Part shown: piece by piece, positions 45,011 to 57,634 of the stretch
How the letters are laid out: every line of letters starts with the position of its first letter
Position numbering within the stretch: the stretch's first letter is position 1
NCBI RefSeq assembly: GCF_042453785.1
Contig: NC_091669.1
Span: 15,173,001 to 15,237,000 of the forward strand
DNA length: 64,000 nucleotides
Direction of reading: 5' to 3'
Source of the DNA: Malus domestica
Lineage: Eukaryota > Streptophyta > Magnoliopsida > Rosales > Rosaceae
Made by a program: the position numbers and the translations under genes
Notes under the pieces: generated by a model
Database searches by the model: none
What the model was told of the DNA's origin: nothing
The model's input: the letters and a program-made list of their open reading frames with translations, nothing else

Positions 45011-47529
45011 TGTGACATCCCGTCCCGATATTTATTATATTTAATTCTTAATAGTAGTGAAATTATTAAAATGCCCCTAAGATGCCACGTAGGCCTTTCA
45101 CATTGACCTCATTTTCACGAACACGTTGTTGCGCACGGAACTTAATTTGAAGTCTATGATTTAGTTACGGTTTCTTTTATAAGAAATAAATTCGAAATTT
45201 TACATTTCCTACCCTATTGTTATAATTAAGAGTGGACCCGTATTGAACTTTTATATGGAATTTCGAAATCCCATTTTCGTGATTCACTAGAGTTGTCCCA
45301 TTTTTCCCATTTTTATAATTTTTTTTATAATTTTTTTTATCACAAATTTGTATTCCTTTCTTATTTAAATTATAGAGGTGTGCTATCCACACACCCCATT
45401 TTACTTCTCACACACCCCTTAATAATTTACATCCGTTGATCTTCTTCAATTCATTCGATCCGACGGTTGAAAATTAAAAAGGTGTGTGAGAAGTAAAATG
45501 AGATGTGTGGATATCACACCCCTAAATTATATCTTCTTTCAAGTTACTATTCCTATGCTTTTCTCTTCCTGTGTACAATCATTACCGTCACACTTTCTCC
45601 CACATCAACCCTCACGTTACTCTCTGCTGTCAATCAATTCACTCCACTCACTTTCACTCTCTTACTCTTTCTCAACTCTCTCCCTCTCTTACCAGTCTCT
45701 CACCTTCTACACTCTCCATCTCTCTCAGCCAAACACCACAAAAGCACCACCACCACCCCTAGAGCCACCATAAGCCACTAAAAATTACCTAACTCGTTGC
45801 TACCTCTTGGCCCTGTCGAGCTTCGAGGAAAACATAAGTTTTTGTTTCGTATCTCGACAAAATCCTGGACCAAATCACTTCCGTCTTGGTAAGCTTTGAC
45901 TTTCTTTCTTAAGGTTATTCCTTCAAGTTCTAGTGGATTTTCAGGTATGCATGCATGTATTGGTGTGCATGTAGGCGTTTTCTAACCTTGTTATTTTTCC
46001 GGTGAGTTTCCATAGGCTCTCAAATGAAACCCGGACAAATCTCTTTGGTTTGGTCAAGTTTGAAGGTGTGGGATGACTCCACACAACCTCTAGGCCATGG
46101 GTTGAGCGTGCATGCTCAAATCCACTTCGAATCCGACGAAATCCAAGAACTTCAACTCAGACCGTGACTTTCCCACTAATTTTTGGTATAATCTTATTCC
46201 TTTCATCCTAAGCTTCGTTTTGATAAATAATGTGTCAAATTTGGTTGTGTAACAGCTCCGAACGGGGCATCTGAATTTCTTCCCATATTTTCAACGAAAT
46301 CATGTTCTTGTGCAAATTAGGGGAAATAAGTTTATTACACTAATTATTATTAGTTTAATTATTAGTGTAACAATTTCCCATATAGGAGAGGACCACCCGG
46401 AGGAGTACCGCGAGTAGAATAGTTGTAAGGTTACGATCTACATGTACCTGTGAGTGGGTGTTTGCTTTTAAATATTATATATTTGTTTAGTTTCAATATA
46501 TATATATATATGTTTAATAAAGAATTTTCTACGTTACACCTAGTTTAGACTAACGATTATAAAAATTAGCGGATTGATGGAATTTATGAAATTATCCTAA
46601 ATCCTACAGGATGCACAAGTATGCATACTATTATGGGATTCCTTATTTATATTTGCGGCCATGAATAGTATTTTATTGACTAGAGTTATTGAATTACCAT
46701 TGCATAATCATATTTATGTTAACTGCTCATCATGCATGTTACACTGATGTTAGTACTCGTCCAGGCTAGGGCCAATCTTCACTTGTATGTTCACATCACA
46801 CCGGACACTCACTTTGGATCCATTGTTGGTGCCAGTCCTATCCTAGATTGCTATAGGCAATTAGGACTCGTATGTGATGCACATAGCGCCAGTCTTCACG
46901 TGATTGTAGTACTAGAACGTAAATCATTACTACACCCAGTCATGTTCATGTCCGAATATCTCTGCAGTGTGTCAACATATGTTAATGAGTACCTGATATT
47001 ATAGGTTCATTATACGAGATACTGTGATCACTGGATGTTATATGTCTTACATGTGAAATATTGCAATTCACCATTGAAGTATTATTGTTTATGGTAAGTG
47101 TTTTCATACTATATGTAGTATATATATTTGGAAACTATACTTGTTTTACAACAAGAGGTTATACGTTTTCGAAAAGATTTTTACCAATCTTTATTTTCAA
47201 GCCCACTCACCCTTGTTTTTCGCCCCTTTAGGATTTAGTGGCAGCGCTCTTATGTTGACGAGGATTCCTGGCAAAAGTTGATTTCGGAGACTACTTCTGA
47301 TGGTATATTTCTCATTCTAATTTTACTGTATTTTACTTATGCTTTGACATTACGTGTGAAATGGGTTCAATCCTGCTCACATGCGCACTCTTGCATTTAG
47401 TCACTTTTAGGTTTAAATTTATTCACATTATTCTATATCATTACACTTTATGACTTTGTCACATTTCTGGTGTTGGCTAGCACAACTCGATTCGGAGTTC
47501 AGATGGACCTTCTGGGTCGGGGTGTATCA
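45011..47529 (+). repeat. 5' LTR of the Gypsy element
   Basis: It is about 2.5 kb, including a private 148-bp MITE at 45375-45522. It also has about 170-180 bp (46760-46955) that are absent from the 3' LTR. The right end, GGGTGTATCA, lies just before the primer site. Confidence 0.85.
45375..45522. mobile_element. MITE in the 5' LTR (9-bp target duplication)
   Basis: GAGGTGTGCTATCCACACAC and the complement GGGGTGTGATATCCACACAT are the inverted ends. TAAATTATA flanks both sides (45366-45374 and 45523-45531). The 3' LTR lacks the element. Relatives are at 62525-62672, 62896-63014 and 63311-63462. Confidence 0.9.
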
Positions 47530-47532
47530 ATT

Positions 47533-47544
47533 TGGTATCAGAGC
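47533..47544 (+). other. Primer binding site of the Gypsy element (tRNA-Met)
   Basis: TGGTATCAGAGC, the canonical initiator tRNA-Met complement, lies a few bases after the 5' LTR. Confidence 0.85.
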
Positions 47545-50500
47545 ATAAGTTTAGGTAGTACTGCATTCATCACATGCGTGATGTAAACATTCTCAATTCT
47601 TGAACCTAATGTTGAATCTTGACATCTCATCGAGCACGAAAAACGTTTAGCTTTTCCTAAGTTTTAGGTCATTTGGGCAACTTATCGACTTTCTAGAAGA
47701 ACATTTTGGCAACCGTCTCTAGATTTTAAGCGTAGAACATCTATGCCAAGGAGAATCCCAAATTGGAAATGAGTTGATGGCCCTGAAGTAGGACTGATGT
47801 ATCTATAGTTATGTACCACCATAGATTTTACCATTCAATCCCATTACCTTCATGCCATTATCCAGTCATTTCTACACCTTTTCAAGATTGGAGACGGTAA
47901 ATAATTTTGATCCTTGGCACTGCCCGTTTAGTATATCACCTATTAAAATTCCAACAAAATTTTACTTTTCAATGAATTTCAAAAAATGTCTCGAACAACA
48001 AGGTGGTGCTAAAGTAGTAGCACTCAACGGAAGAACATCTGGTGGACAGTCATTTTTGGTCTCCGATGTCATTAATCCTTCAAACGCACTAGTTATAGTT
48101 CCGGATCATGAGGAAGATCGAATTACGTTAAACCTCATTCTGAAATAGATTATCAACAAATTCCTTTTCCCGACCTTTGGTTACTTTAACCAGCACTTGT
48201 TCCCCGAATTTACCTTCGATGTTGTACCCGTCACTACGGTGTGTATTGGCAAGGGAATATAAGTTGTTATTCCTATGATTGGCAGAAATACTAGAAGCGG
48301 TAGTAGTTTTGTCTAGAATTAGCTGAACCAAATCACATGACCAATTCCTTACCAATCAACCTAAGTTATCCATCGAAGCAAACTTTAACCTGTTGTCAAC
48401 CTAGGGTGGTGCTACTCATTGACGATACTGTTCGGTATCCAGGAGCTGTCAACCAATATTCAGGCGATATGATTTCTGATACTGGACACATACTAGTATA
48501 TGGGAGTGATACATTTATTCCATAACTCCGGTTCACAGTTTCAGGGTGGCGAACAATATTAAAATATTTTGAATGTGTCAATTAACAGCGCGATTAATAA
48601 ATTGACTAACAGTGACAACCTGAGCCGAAGAAATTAAAATTGTGGAAACTTATGAACAAGTCTTGTAGGACGAATGTAAACCTGCAATTGTATTACTTAT
48701 ATCACCCACCTTGGTGACCAAAATATTCTCGACTTAATTATGAGTACATATTTAGGACACCTTCTCTAGGATTTCAATCGATTAGGGAACCACTCAATCT
48801 TTCACATCATCCTTAGCTATTCAAATATTTCAATCATGAGATACCTTAGTTGGGTACGTCTTTTGAATCCCAATGCCACAAGGTAAAGTTTGTCTTGTCC
48901 CGTGCAAATGCGGTGGATGCACCATTCATTTTACCAATCCGATGATACCAGTTAATTTATTTTGTTGGATATTGTGGAGGGTTGAATTGACTACCTGTAA
49001 CTATCTCTTCGGGTGAAGCATTGACCAAAAACGGCAATTTTTTTCCCCGACTACTAGTAATCCATATAGTAACTTTCATAAGCAAATGTTAGAAACTGAA
49101 GTATGAGTTAATTTCCCGCCATAAGGGCGAAATGAATATTAAGAAAGTTGTGAAGGCCAATTAGTATGTGTGTCCTATTAGTGTGTGTTGTGGAGAAAGA
49201 AGGTAGTTTGGTACTATTAGAGGACGTATATCCTAGCTTTATTTCTCAAAATTACCACCAAAGCGTGAAGTAGAGCACACCATCGATTCGTTTTCTAGTA
49301 TAACACCAATTCTCCTTGAATCTTATCAAATAACTCCTCCATCGTTGAAATAACTTAGTTACAAAAGCTTACTGATTAGGGAGTTATCCAACCCAACATG
49401 TTTTCTTAGGGAACCTCAAACCTATTCACGAAGACGAAAATCGAACCTTAGGGTTGTACCTAGATTTTAGGTACTTCAATCGAGCAACGATTAAAAACCA
49501 TTAAACCATGATTCGAATTGATGGTCTATTCGACCAACTTAGTAGAACCTGAATTTACTTCAAGTTGATCTCAGTCTAGTTACGACCAGCTGACAACTAG
49601 AAGCAACAATATTTCCTAGACTGCGTTCAAGACTTGAATGACCATTATAAGTTATTTGTAATGTTCTTCGGGTTGACGAATACTCCAATGACTTTTAGGA
49701 ACCTAACGGACTAGACATTCCACCCATATTCTGATGGATTCAACGATCAAGTTCTTCAAATGTTAACCTTGTTTAGATCAGGTACTTTTCTTGGTAGACG
49801 TGATCTCAACAGACAATATTCTTTTCATTTCCCCAAAATGTTGTAGCTGAAGAAAATTGAAATCCTCACAAAGTGTTGCGAAATACGAAATATTATTGGT
49901 TTTGACGAAGACTATTAGTGATTTGTTAGTTATGGCGTTTTTCCTCACAAGTTGGCTGAGGAAAGTTAGTTTAGTTTCAGACTTTGAAAGTGAATAAAGT
50001 TTCTGACAATTGAGGTGTTGTCTCACTTGACTTTTGTCTTACATTTTTCGATGGCATTGATAATTTTCGAAACTCTACAGTGATGTTTCATTGAATGTTT
50101 TTGTTTGGGCGCTACTGCAGCATGACGTGTATTGCTTATGCCTCCTGACTGTTGGAACCGTATGTAGTGAACTACCTTAATTCCGATCTAGAGTTAATGA
50201 TTACCTTCTTTACTTGAAAATCCGATGACACTTCTCCGTGGAGAAATGTGTCAAAGTTTTTACCGACCTCGTAAACTTGTCAATTACATCTTCACTTAAA
50301 ATGAGCTTAATTGCAGACAATGGCGATGGAAAAAAAAGAAGAAAAAAAATCAACATCTATGATTGCACCATCGTGTACTACCCCGGTTATGCAAACGTAG
50401 TTGCTAACGACTTCCTTAGCAGAGAAACACATTGATGACTTAGCCGTTTATCTCATTTTATTTACAACTCATGAGTATTGATGTAACATTACTTACAAAT

Positions 50501-51480
50501 CATTAGGAAACTTTGTTAGCTAATTTCCAAGTTTGACCATTCTACTTTTGACTTGAGATAGCTAATTTCCAAGTTCGACCATTCTACTTTTGACTTGAGA
50601 TGAAAAAGGAGATTGCTTAGTTACTAAGAAAATACCTGATTTGTCAGCAAGTCAAAGCAGAAAGAAGAAATTGTTCGAGTTGTTGTAGTCACTCCTTAAA
50701 TCCACATGGATATGAGAGAATATCACCATGGACTTCATGCACGAGTCACCCTGTACACGTGGAGACTATGATGATGTTTTGGTGATTGTCGATCGACTTA
50801 CTAGGGTGCCCATCTTCTTTCGGTCCATGAAGACACCTTCTAGACCACTTAGCAGAACCCTGTCCCACATTTATTCTTATTTTATTTCTTAACGCTGAAA
50901 AATTACGAAACACCCTTGGCGAGCCTAAGTGGAAATCCTAAGTGGATTTCATGCGTGGAGATTTGAGTCCTTGTGAGTCCTTGTCACTTTTTGTTTATTT
51001 TCTCATCTTTCTAGGTAATACGTGTTTTTACGAACACGTGAGTGCGAACGAGGTGTATATTGCACGATTTATGCACTTTTCCCATCGAGGGGCAAAATAG
51101 TAATTTTGTACTCTCATGGTTTCATTACTTGTATATCAAGACAACAGTAAGTTGTCGTTATTGTAGGCTACATACTGTGATATTGATGGCCTATTCATTG
51201 GGTTTGTTAAGCAAGTGGGAAAGTAGGCCTGTCTCTGGTAATTAGGCCTCGTGCCTAATTAATTATTGTTTGGATTGACCCAAAGACACACACCTACTCT
51301 CGTAGTGCTCGTCACTACAATCGCATGGACAAAAGAAATACAGAATTCAGAAAAACCACTCGACTGAAGAGGCTGCATGGGAAACGGAGAAACGTGTGAG
51401 AGACTTGTATTCGCACTTCTTCTTTGATTAAATTCTTTTGTTTTAGTTTCGAGGATTAAATTTTCTTAAGGAGGGTAAAT

Positions 51481-53862
51481 TGTGACATCCCGTTCCAAGA
51501 TTTATTATATTTATCCTCAATAGTAGTGAAATTATCAAAATGCCTCTGAGATGCCACGTAGGCCTTCCATCTGGACCTCAATTTTCTTTTCATTTTTCCA
51601 CTCTTATTTTACTATTTCGAAAAAGTGCTCATTTTAACAAACACGTGGTTGAAGATGGAACTCAATTTGGAGTCTATGATTTTTTAATGATTTCTTTTAT
51701 AAGAAATAAATTAGAAATTTTATATTTCCTACCCTATTGCTATAATTAAGAATGTGACCTGCGTTGAACTTTTATATGGAATTTGGAAAGGAAATTGTTA
51801 TTAGCATTCTAAAAATCTCATTCTACACTCTAACTTTATATATTTGGAAAGAAAATACACTTATGAGGAGTGTATAATAAGATTTTTGAAGTGCCAATAA
51901 CACTTCCTTTTGAAAATCCCTTTTTTGTGATTTATTGGAGTTGTCCCATTTTCCCTTCTTCTTATTTTTTATTTTTTATTTTTTTATTTTTTTATTTTTA
52001 TTTTTTATCACCAACATGTATTCCTTTCTTATTTTAATTACATTTTCCTTCAAGTTCCTCTTCCCTATGCTTTTTTCTTCCTGTGCACCATTACTCTCAC
52101 ACTATCTTCCACATCAACCCTCACATCACTCTCTCCCGTCACTCAATTCACTCAACTCACTTTCCCTCTATTACTCTTTCTCAACCCTATCTCTCTCTCT
52201 CTCTTACCCGTCTCTCTCACCCTCTACACTCTCCATCTCTCTCGGCCAAACACCATAAAAGCACCACCACCACCCCTAGAGCCACCACAAGCCACTAAAA
52301 ATTACCTACTACCTCTTGGTTGTGTCGGGCTTGGAGGAAAACAGAATTTTCTATTTCATATCTCGATGAAATCCGACTAACCAAACCACTTCCGTCTTGG
52401 TAAGCTTCGATTTTCTTTCTCAAGGTTATTCCTTCAAGTTCTAGTGGATTTTCAGGCATGCATGCATGTATTGGTGTGCATGTAGACGTTTTCTAACCTC
52501 GTTTTTTTCCAATGAGTTTCCATAGCCTCTCAAATGAAGCCCGGACAAATCTCTTTGGTTTGGTCAAGTTTGAAGGTGTGGGATGACTCCCCACAACCTC
52601 TAGGCCACGGGTTTGAGCATGCATGCTCGAATCCACTTCGAATCCGACGAAATCCAAGAACTTCAACTCGGACCTTGACTTTCCTACCAATTTCTAGCGA
52701 CCTTCGGACAGTTTTTGGTGCCAAATTAGTATAGTGTTATTCCTCTTGTCCTAAGCTTCGTTTTGATTTATTATGTGTCAAATTTGGTTGTGTAACAGCT
52801 CTGAACAGGACGTTTGAATTTCTTTCCAAATTTTTGACAAAAATCCCATTCTTGTGCAAATTGGGGGAAATAAGTTTATTACACTAGTTATTATTAGTTT
52901 AATATAATTTCCCGTATAGGAGAGGACTACCCGGAGGAGTACCGCGAGTAGAATAGTTGGACGGTTATGATCTGCATGTACTTGTGAGTGGGTCTTTGTT
53001 TTTAAATATTATATATTTGTTTAGTTTCAATATATATATGTTTAATAAAGAATTTTCTACGTTATGCCTAGTTTAGACTAACGATTATATGCATTAGCAG
53101 ATTTACGAAATTTATGAAATTATCCTAAATCCTACGGGATGCATATGTATGCATATTAATATGTGATTTCTTATTTATATTTGAGGCCATGAATAGTATT
53201 TTATTGACTAGAATTATCGAATGACCGTTGCATAATCATATTTATGTTAACTGCTCATCGTGCGTGCTACACTGGTGTTAGTACTCACCTGGTCCTCTGC
53301 AGTGTGTCAGCATATGTGAATGAGTACCAAATGTTATAGGTTCATTATGCGAGATATTGTGATCACTAGATGTTATATGTCTTACATGTGCAATATAACG
53401 ATTCATCGTATCTCTGAAGTATTACTGTTTACGGTAAGTGTTTTCATACTATATGTAGTATATATATTTGGAAACTATATTATTTTACGGCGAGGGGTTA
53501 TACGTTTTCGAAAAGATTTTTATCAAACTTTATTTTCAGGCTCACTCACCTTTGGTTTTTACTCCTCTAGGATTTAGTGGCAGTGTTCTTATGTCAACGA
53601 GGATTCCTGGTAAAAGTTGATCTCGGAGACTACTTTTGATGGTATATTTCTCATTCTAATTTTACTGTACTTTACTTACGTTTTGACATCACGTGTGAAT
53701 TGGATCAATTCTTCTCACATGCGCACTCTTTCATTTAGTCACTTTTAGGTTTAAATTTATTCACAATTTTTCATATCACTACACTTTATGGCTTCATCAC
53801 CCTTCTAGTGTCGACCAACACAACTCGATTCGGAGTCCAGGTGGACCTTCTGGGTTAGGGTG

Positions 53863-53866
<4 letters not shown>
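51481..53866 (+). repeat. 3' LTR of the Gypsy element
   Basis: It is closely similar to 45011-47529 apart from a private 118-bp palindromic MITE (51790-51907) and a deletion matching 46760-46955 of the other LTR. Its right end merges into a TA microsatellite (53865-53894) followed by (AC)n. Confidence 0.85.
51790..51907. mobile_element. Small palindromic MITE in the 3' LTR, family member 5
   Basis: GGAAATTGTTATTAGCATTC and the complement GGAAGTGTTATTGGCACTTC form the ends. The flanks TTTGGAAA and TTTTGAAA are a decayed 8-bp duplication, and the 5' LTR lacks the element (45260-45270). Confidence 0.8.
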
Positions 53867-53901
<35 letters not shown>

Positions 53902-54270
53902 CACACACACACACATAATCCCGGGTACATTCTTCATGTTGTCACCAAGAAAATAGCAAAAAGCTTTTGTGAGCGTAAAACCTAATTGCACTAGAAAACT
54001 GGGAGAATTCTTATTGAATTGAATAACACTTGTGACTATTAAATAGCCTTACAACAAAATCAGAAAGGAAATAACAACCCACGATTTACAAGGCCTAAGA
54101 TCGTGGTGCATGACTAGGTCAGAAACAGAAAATGTAATCTTGTCCCTCAAGTATAGGAGAGATTATTTGCATGGATAAAACTAAACCCTAAAAACAAGGA
54201 ACCCTAACCCTAACAGCTAGGAGATTCCAACAACTTTAACATCCTCCCTTAAATTGAATGTTATGGACAA

Positions 54271-54963
54271 TCAGTTTATTCCAGGGTATTCACAAACACC
54301 CATTGCTTCTCGCATCTTTGAAAAAATTTCGAACTTCAACGGTTTAGTCATAATATATGCAATTTGCTCCTGGGTAGAACACTGTTTTAGCTCCACTACT
54401 TCATCATTGACCAGATTTCGAAGAAAATGAAAACGAACGTTTATGTGCTTGCTACAACCATACATTACTGGATTCTTTGAGAGTTTGATGGTTGAAATGT
54501 TGTCACAGTACACCACCGTAGATTCAGATTGCACATGACTTAAACTTTTCAAAATTCTCCTTAACCAAACAACTTGACAAGCACTTGATGCTATAGCAAT
54601 AAACTCAGCTTCGGTGGTAGAAAGAGTAACCATTGGCTGTTTCTTTGAAGACCAAGATACTGCACTTGAATTCATCATAAAGACATAGCCTGACGTACTT
54701 TTTCTGTCATCCTGATCTCCGGCATAGTCACTGTCCGTGTAACAAAAAAACTTTTCATCTCCTCTAGTCCTATAAAACACCCTAAAACTAGATGTTCCAT
54801 TCACATACCTTAGAATGCTCTTTGATGCCATTAAATGAGATTTAGTGGGACGTTCCATGTACCTACTGATTAGACTTACAACAAACATCAAATCAGGGCG
54901 TGTGGCTGTCAGATACATGAGACTTCCCACCATTTTCTTGTAAAGAATACCATCAACTATCAC
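54271..54963 (-). pseudogene. Copia RNase H and end of reverse transcriptase
   Basis: 230 codons remain open. Blocks include KKMVGSLMYLTATRPDLMF, YTDSDYAGDQDDRKSTSGY and LSTTEAEFIA, which are the standard end of a Copia polyprotein. The usual Ala in DYAGD is kept and the catalytic acidic residues look present. A stop at the N-terminal side separates it from the upstream polymerase part. Confidence 0.9.
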
Positions 54964-55066
54964 TCATTCTTCATTCCCTTGTGAGTTTGAAACTAGGAAC
55001 CATTGGATTTTGCACCGAGTTGCACTGATCCATGTTGAATCTTTCCAGAACCTCTTAAGCGTACTT

Positions 55067-55618
55067 TCATTGGCTTATAAAGATTCCATCTTCCTTTTGC
55101 AACACTTCAATTCCCAGAAAGTATCTCATTTTTCCAAGATCAGTCATGTTGAATTCAACCATCATGGACTTCTTAAATTGTTCAATCGCAACTTCATTAT
55201 TCCCAGTAAATATAAGATCATCAACATACAGATAAACAATCAATATTTTACCTCCACTTGCTGTTTTAGTGAACAAAGTATATTCGTAGGGGCATTTGTT
55301 GAAGCCTTCTTTGACAAAATATGATTCTATGCGACTGTACCAAGCTCGAGGAGCTTGTTTGGGTCCATACAACGCTTTCTTGAGTCGATAAACTTTTGAT
55401 TCTTCCCCTTTCTGTTCATAACTTGGAGGTTGATCAATAAACACTTCTTCATTAATTTCTCCATGCAAAAAGGCCGATTTGACGTCAAGTTTCAACCAAC
55501 TTTTCTGTGCAGCAAGAGAGAACACCATATGAATTGTGTCCAAGCGAGCCACTGGTGCAAATACTTCTGCATGATCGACTCCATATTGTTGGTTGTATCC
55601 CTTAGCAACTAGCCGCAC
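55067..55618 (-). pseudogene. Copia reverse transcriptase core
   Basis: 183 codons remain open. They contain KGYNQQYGVDHAEVFAPVAR, LKLDVKSAFLHGEINEEVF, ALYGPKQAPRAWY and the YVDDLIFTG active site. The piece is broken off from upstream integrase and downstream RNase H by stops and frameshifts. Confidence 0.9.
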
Positions 55619-55941
55619 CTTATAATTGTCTATTTCCCCATGCTGATTAAGTTTTGTTTTAAAAATTCACTTCACTCCAACATTCATTCATCTTGATGGC
55701 AGATTTGTTAGTTCCCATGTCTCATTCCTCTCTATTGCTTCAATTTCTTGATATATCTCAATTTTTCACTTTTCATTGCCTCTTCATATGTCATTGGATC
55801 ACAATTAGTGAACAAAGCTAGCTGAGCTATATTCACACCTTCTTCATCGGAGAGACCTTGACCAGTTTCATAGTCTCTCATCTATGCAAGGGGTCTTCGT
55901 GTTCGTCGTTCTGGAAGTGAGTCGTCGACATTTAAAGTGTC

Positions 55942-56388
55942 TCACTTGAAAAAATTGTTGTTGTCGGACCCATTTTCCTCTAGTTCTTCAACTGCCTCAG
56001 ACTCATCTTCATTGTTTTCCTCTTCTATACTTGCTTCTTCATCGAGTTCCCATTCTAAATCAGCCAATATGGCTTGCTTGTGGTCATCATCCCAACTCCA
56101 CTCTTGGTCTTCTTCAAAGACCACATCTCTACTAATAATTATCTTTTTTGAGATAGGATCAAATAGCCTATAAGCTTTAGATTCTTCACTTACCCCTAGA
56201 AATACACATTTGAGACTTTTGGCATTAAGCTTCACTCTCTTGTGGTCAGGTACATGGACATGCGATATACAACCAAAGACTCTGAAATGCTCCACTGATG
56301 GTTTAAGTCCATTCCATGCCTTTTCAGGTGTCTTGCTCTTCACGGCAAGAGTTGGACTCATGTTCAGCACATGCATCATCCAATTCAC
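55942..56388 (-). pseudogene. Copia integrase C-terminal part
   Basis: 148 codons with KTPEKAWNGLKPSVEHFRVF and CVFLGVSEESKAYRLFDP, followed by an acidic linker; this is the usual integrase end of Copia elements. The catalytic core upstream (56390-56800) is broken. Confidence 0.85.
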
Positions 56389-56815
56389 GGCTTCAGGCCA
56401 AAAGGTTTTAGGAATTCACTTATCCGACAACATACTTCGTACCATATTCATAATGGTTCGATTTTCCTCTTGGAGACACCATTTTACTAGGGAGTGTATG
56501 TAGCAGTCAATTGTCTGTGTATCTCATTCTCATTCTCATTACCAACTGAAGACTTTTGGAAGCCCTCCATAAGATTTCCTTTAGGAATGGATCACAGTGC
56601 TGTCTTCTTACTAGACAGCCTTCACATACTCGTTGAATGGCTTTGAACTTTGGTAACCCTTCCACCATTTTCTTTTGCTAGAGTACTTTGAGTCCATTCC
56701 AGATGAGGTATCCATATCGACGATGCCAAAGAGTGGCCTGATCCGTGGTCAGAGAGGAGAAACACTTAGTCTCTCTTCGTGGTGGGCAGTGGGCGAGCAC
56801 AATAAACATTCTATT

Positions 56816-57634
56816 CTAAGTCATCTCAGTTTCAATGATTAGACCCTTCTCAGGATGAAAGATCTTACATTTTCCTTGTTGAATAAGCACAACGAGTCCC
56901 TTTTCTTGCAGCTGCCCGATGCTTAACAGATTTTTCTTCAGTTTTGGTACAAAGAAAACACTCGTGATCTCGTGAACTATTCCATTCATCTTTACTCGAG
57001 TTGTGCCTTTGCCTTGTACAATAAGACTCGAATCATTTCCCATCTTCACTGATTCTTTGAAACTGCTATCAAAGTCAATAAATATATACTTCTTGCCACA
57101 CATATGGTTGCTGCACCTAGAATCAAGGAACCAAATGTGCTCAGTTTCAGCTTCCTTGAAATCAACATGCACCATTAATAACATCTATTCTTTTGTCTCT
57201 GCATAGTTTGCTTGTTGATCTCTTGCTTTCTTTGGGCATTCCCACTGAAAATGCTCGAGCTCATGACAATTATAACACTTTAGGGTTGATTTATTAAACC
57301 CAAATCAACCCCTTCCTCATCCTCTTCCATGATGGGTACTTCGACCTCCTGAAGTGACTTGCAGCGCTTGTTCTTCCACTACAATATGGCGGCTAATTCT
57401 TTGTTCATGCACCAAAAGACTACTTTGAAGCTCATCAATGGACAAAGTATCCAAGTCATTTGATTCCTCAATATAACATACAACATAGTCATATTTCATA
57501 ATCATAGACCTCAAGATCTTCTCAATGATCACCACATCCTCTATATGCTCTCCATGAATCCTCATCTTATTAGCAATGATAAGAGTTCTTCCAAAATAGT
57601 CGTTGATCGACTCTCCAACCTTCATGTGCAGCAC
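56816..57634 (-). pseudogene. Copia gag and protease pieces
   Basis: 57634-57317 is a gag fragment (MLHMKVGESINDYFGRTL, then LSIDELQSSLLVHEQR). 57238-57280 is the zinc knuckle. 57184-56816 holds the protease-to-integrase start (WFLDSRCSNHMCG, where the active-site Asp-Ser-Gly reads Asp-Ser-Arg). The parts are separated by stops. Confidence 0.85.

Larger units (their letters stand above)
45011..53866 (+). mobile_element. Ty3/Gypsy LTR retrotransposon, decayed
   Basis: The LTRs (45011-47529 and 51481-about 53866) begin TGTGACATCCCG. A tRNA-Met primer site TGGTATCAGAGC follows the left LTR at 47533, and a purine-rich tract (AAGGAGGGTAAAT) precedes the right LTR. The interior carries relics in the Gypsy order RT, RNase H, integrase: ATIKNH and RIDGLFDQL near 49490-49540, a TFRNL-type stretch near 49690, NIYDCTIVYYPGYANVVAND near 50350-50405 and MDFMHESPCTRGDYDDVLVI near 50730-50790. 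Stops and frameshifts are everywhere. The element sits in a TA/TG microsatellite, so the target duplication cannot be read. Confidence 0.88.

Noticed and set aside
45486..45781. Overlapping Ser/Thr/His-rich frames, and the similar ones at 51935-52298
   Set aside because: They are translated CT- and CACC-rich LTR sequence present in both LTRs of the Gypsy element.
54200..54235. Telomere-like CCCTAACCCTAAC
   Set aside because: It is only two units inside a Copia LTR and occurs in both LTRs; it is part of the element and not an interstitial telomere.
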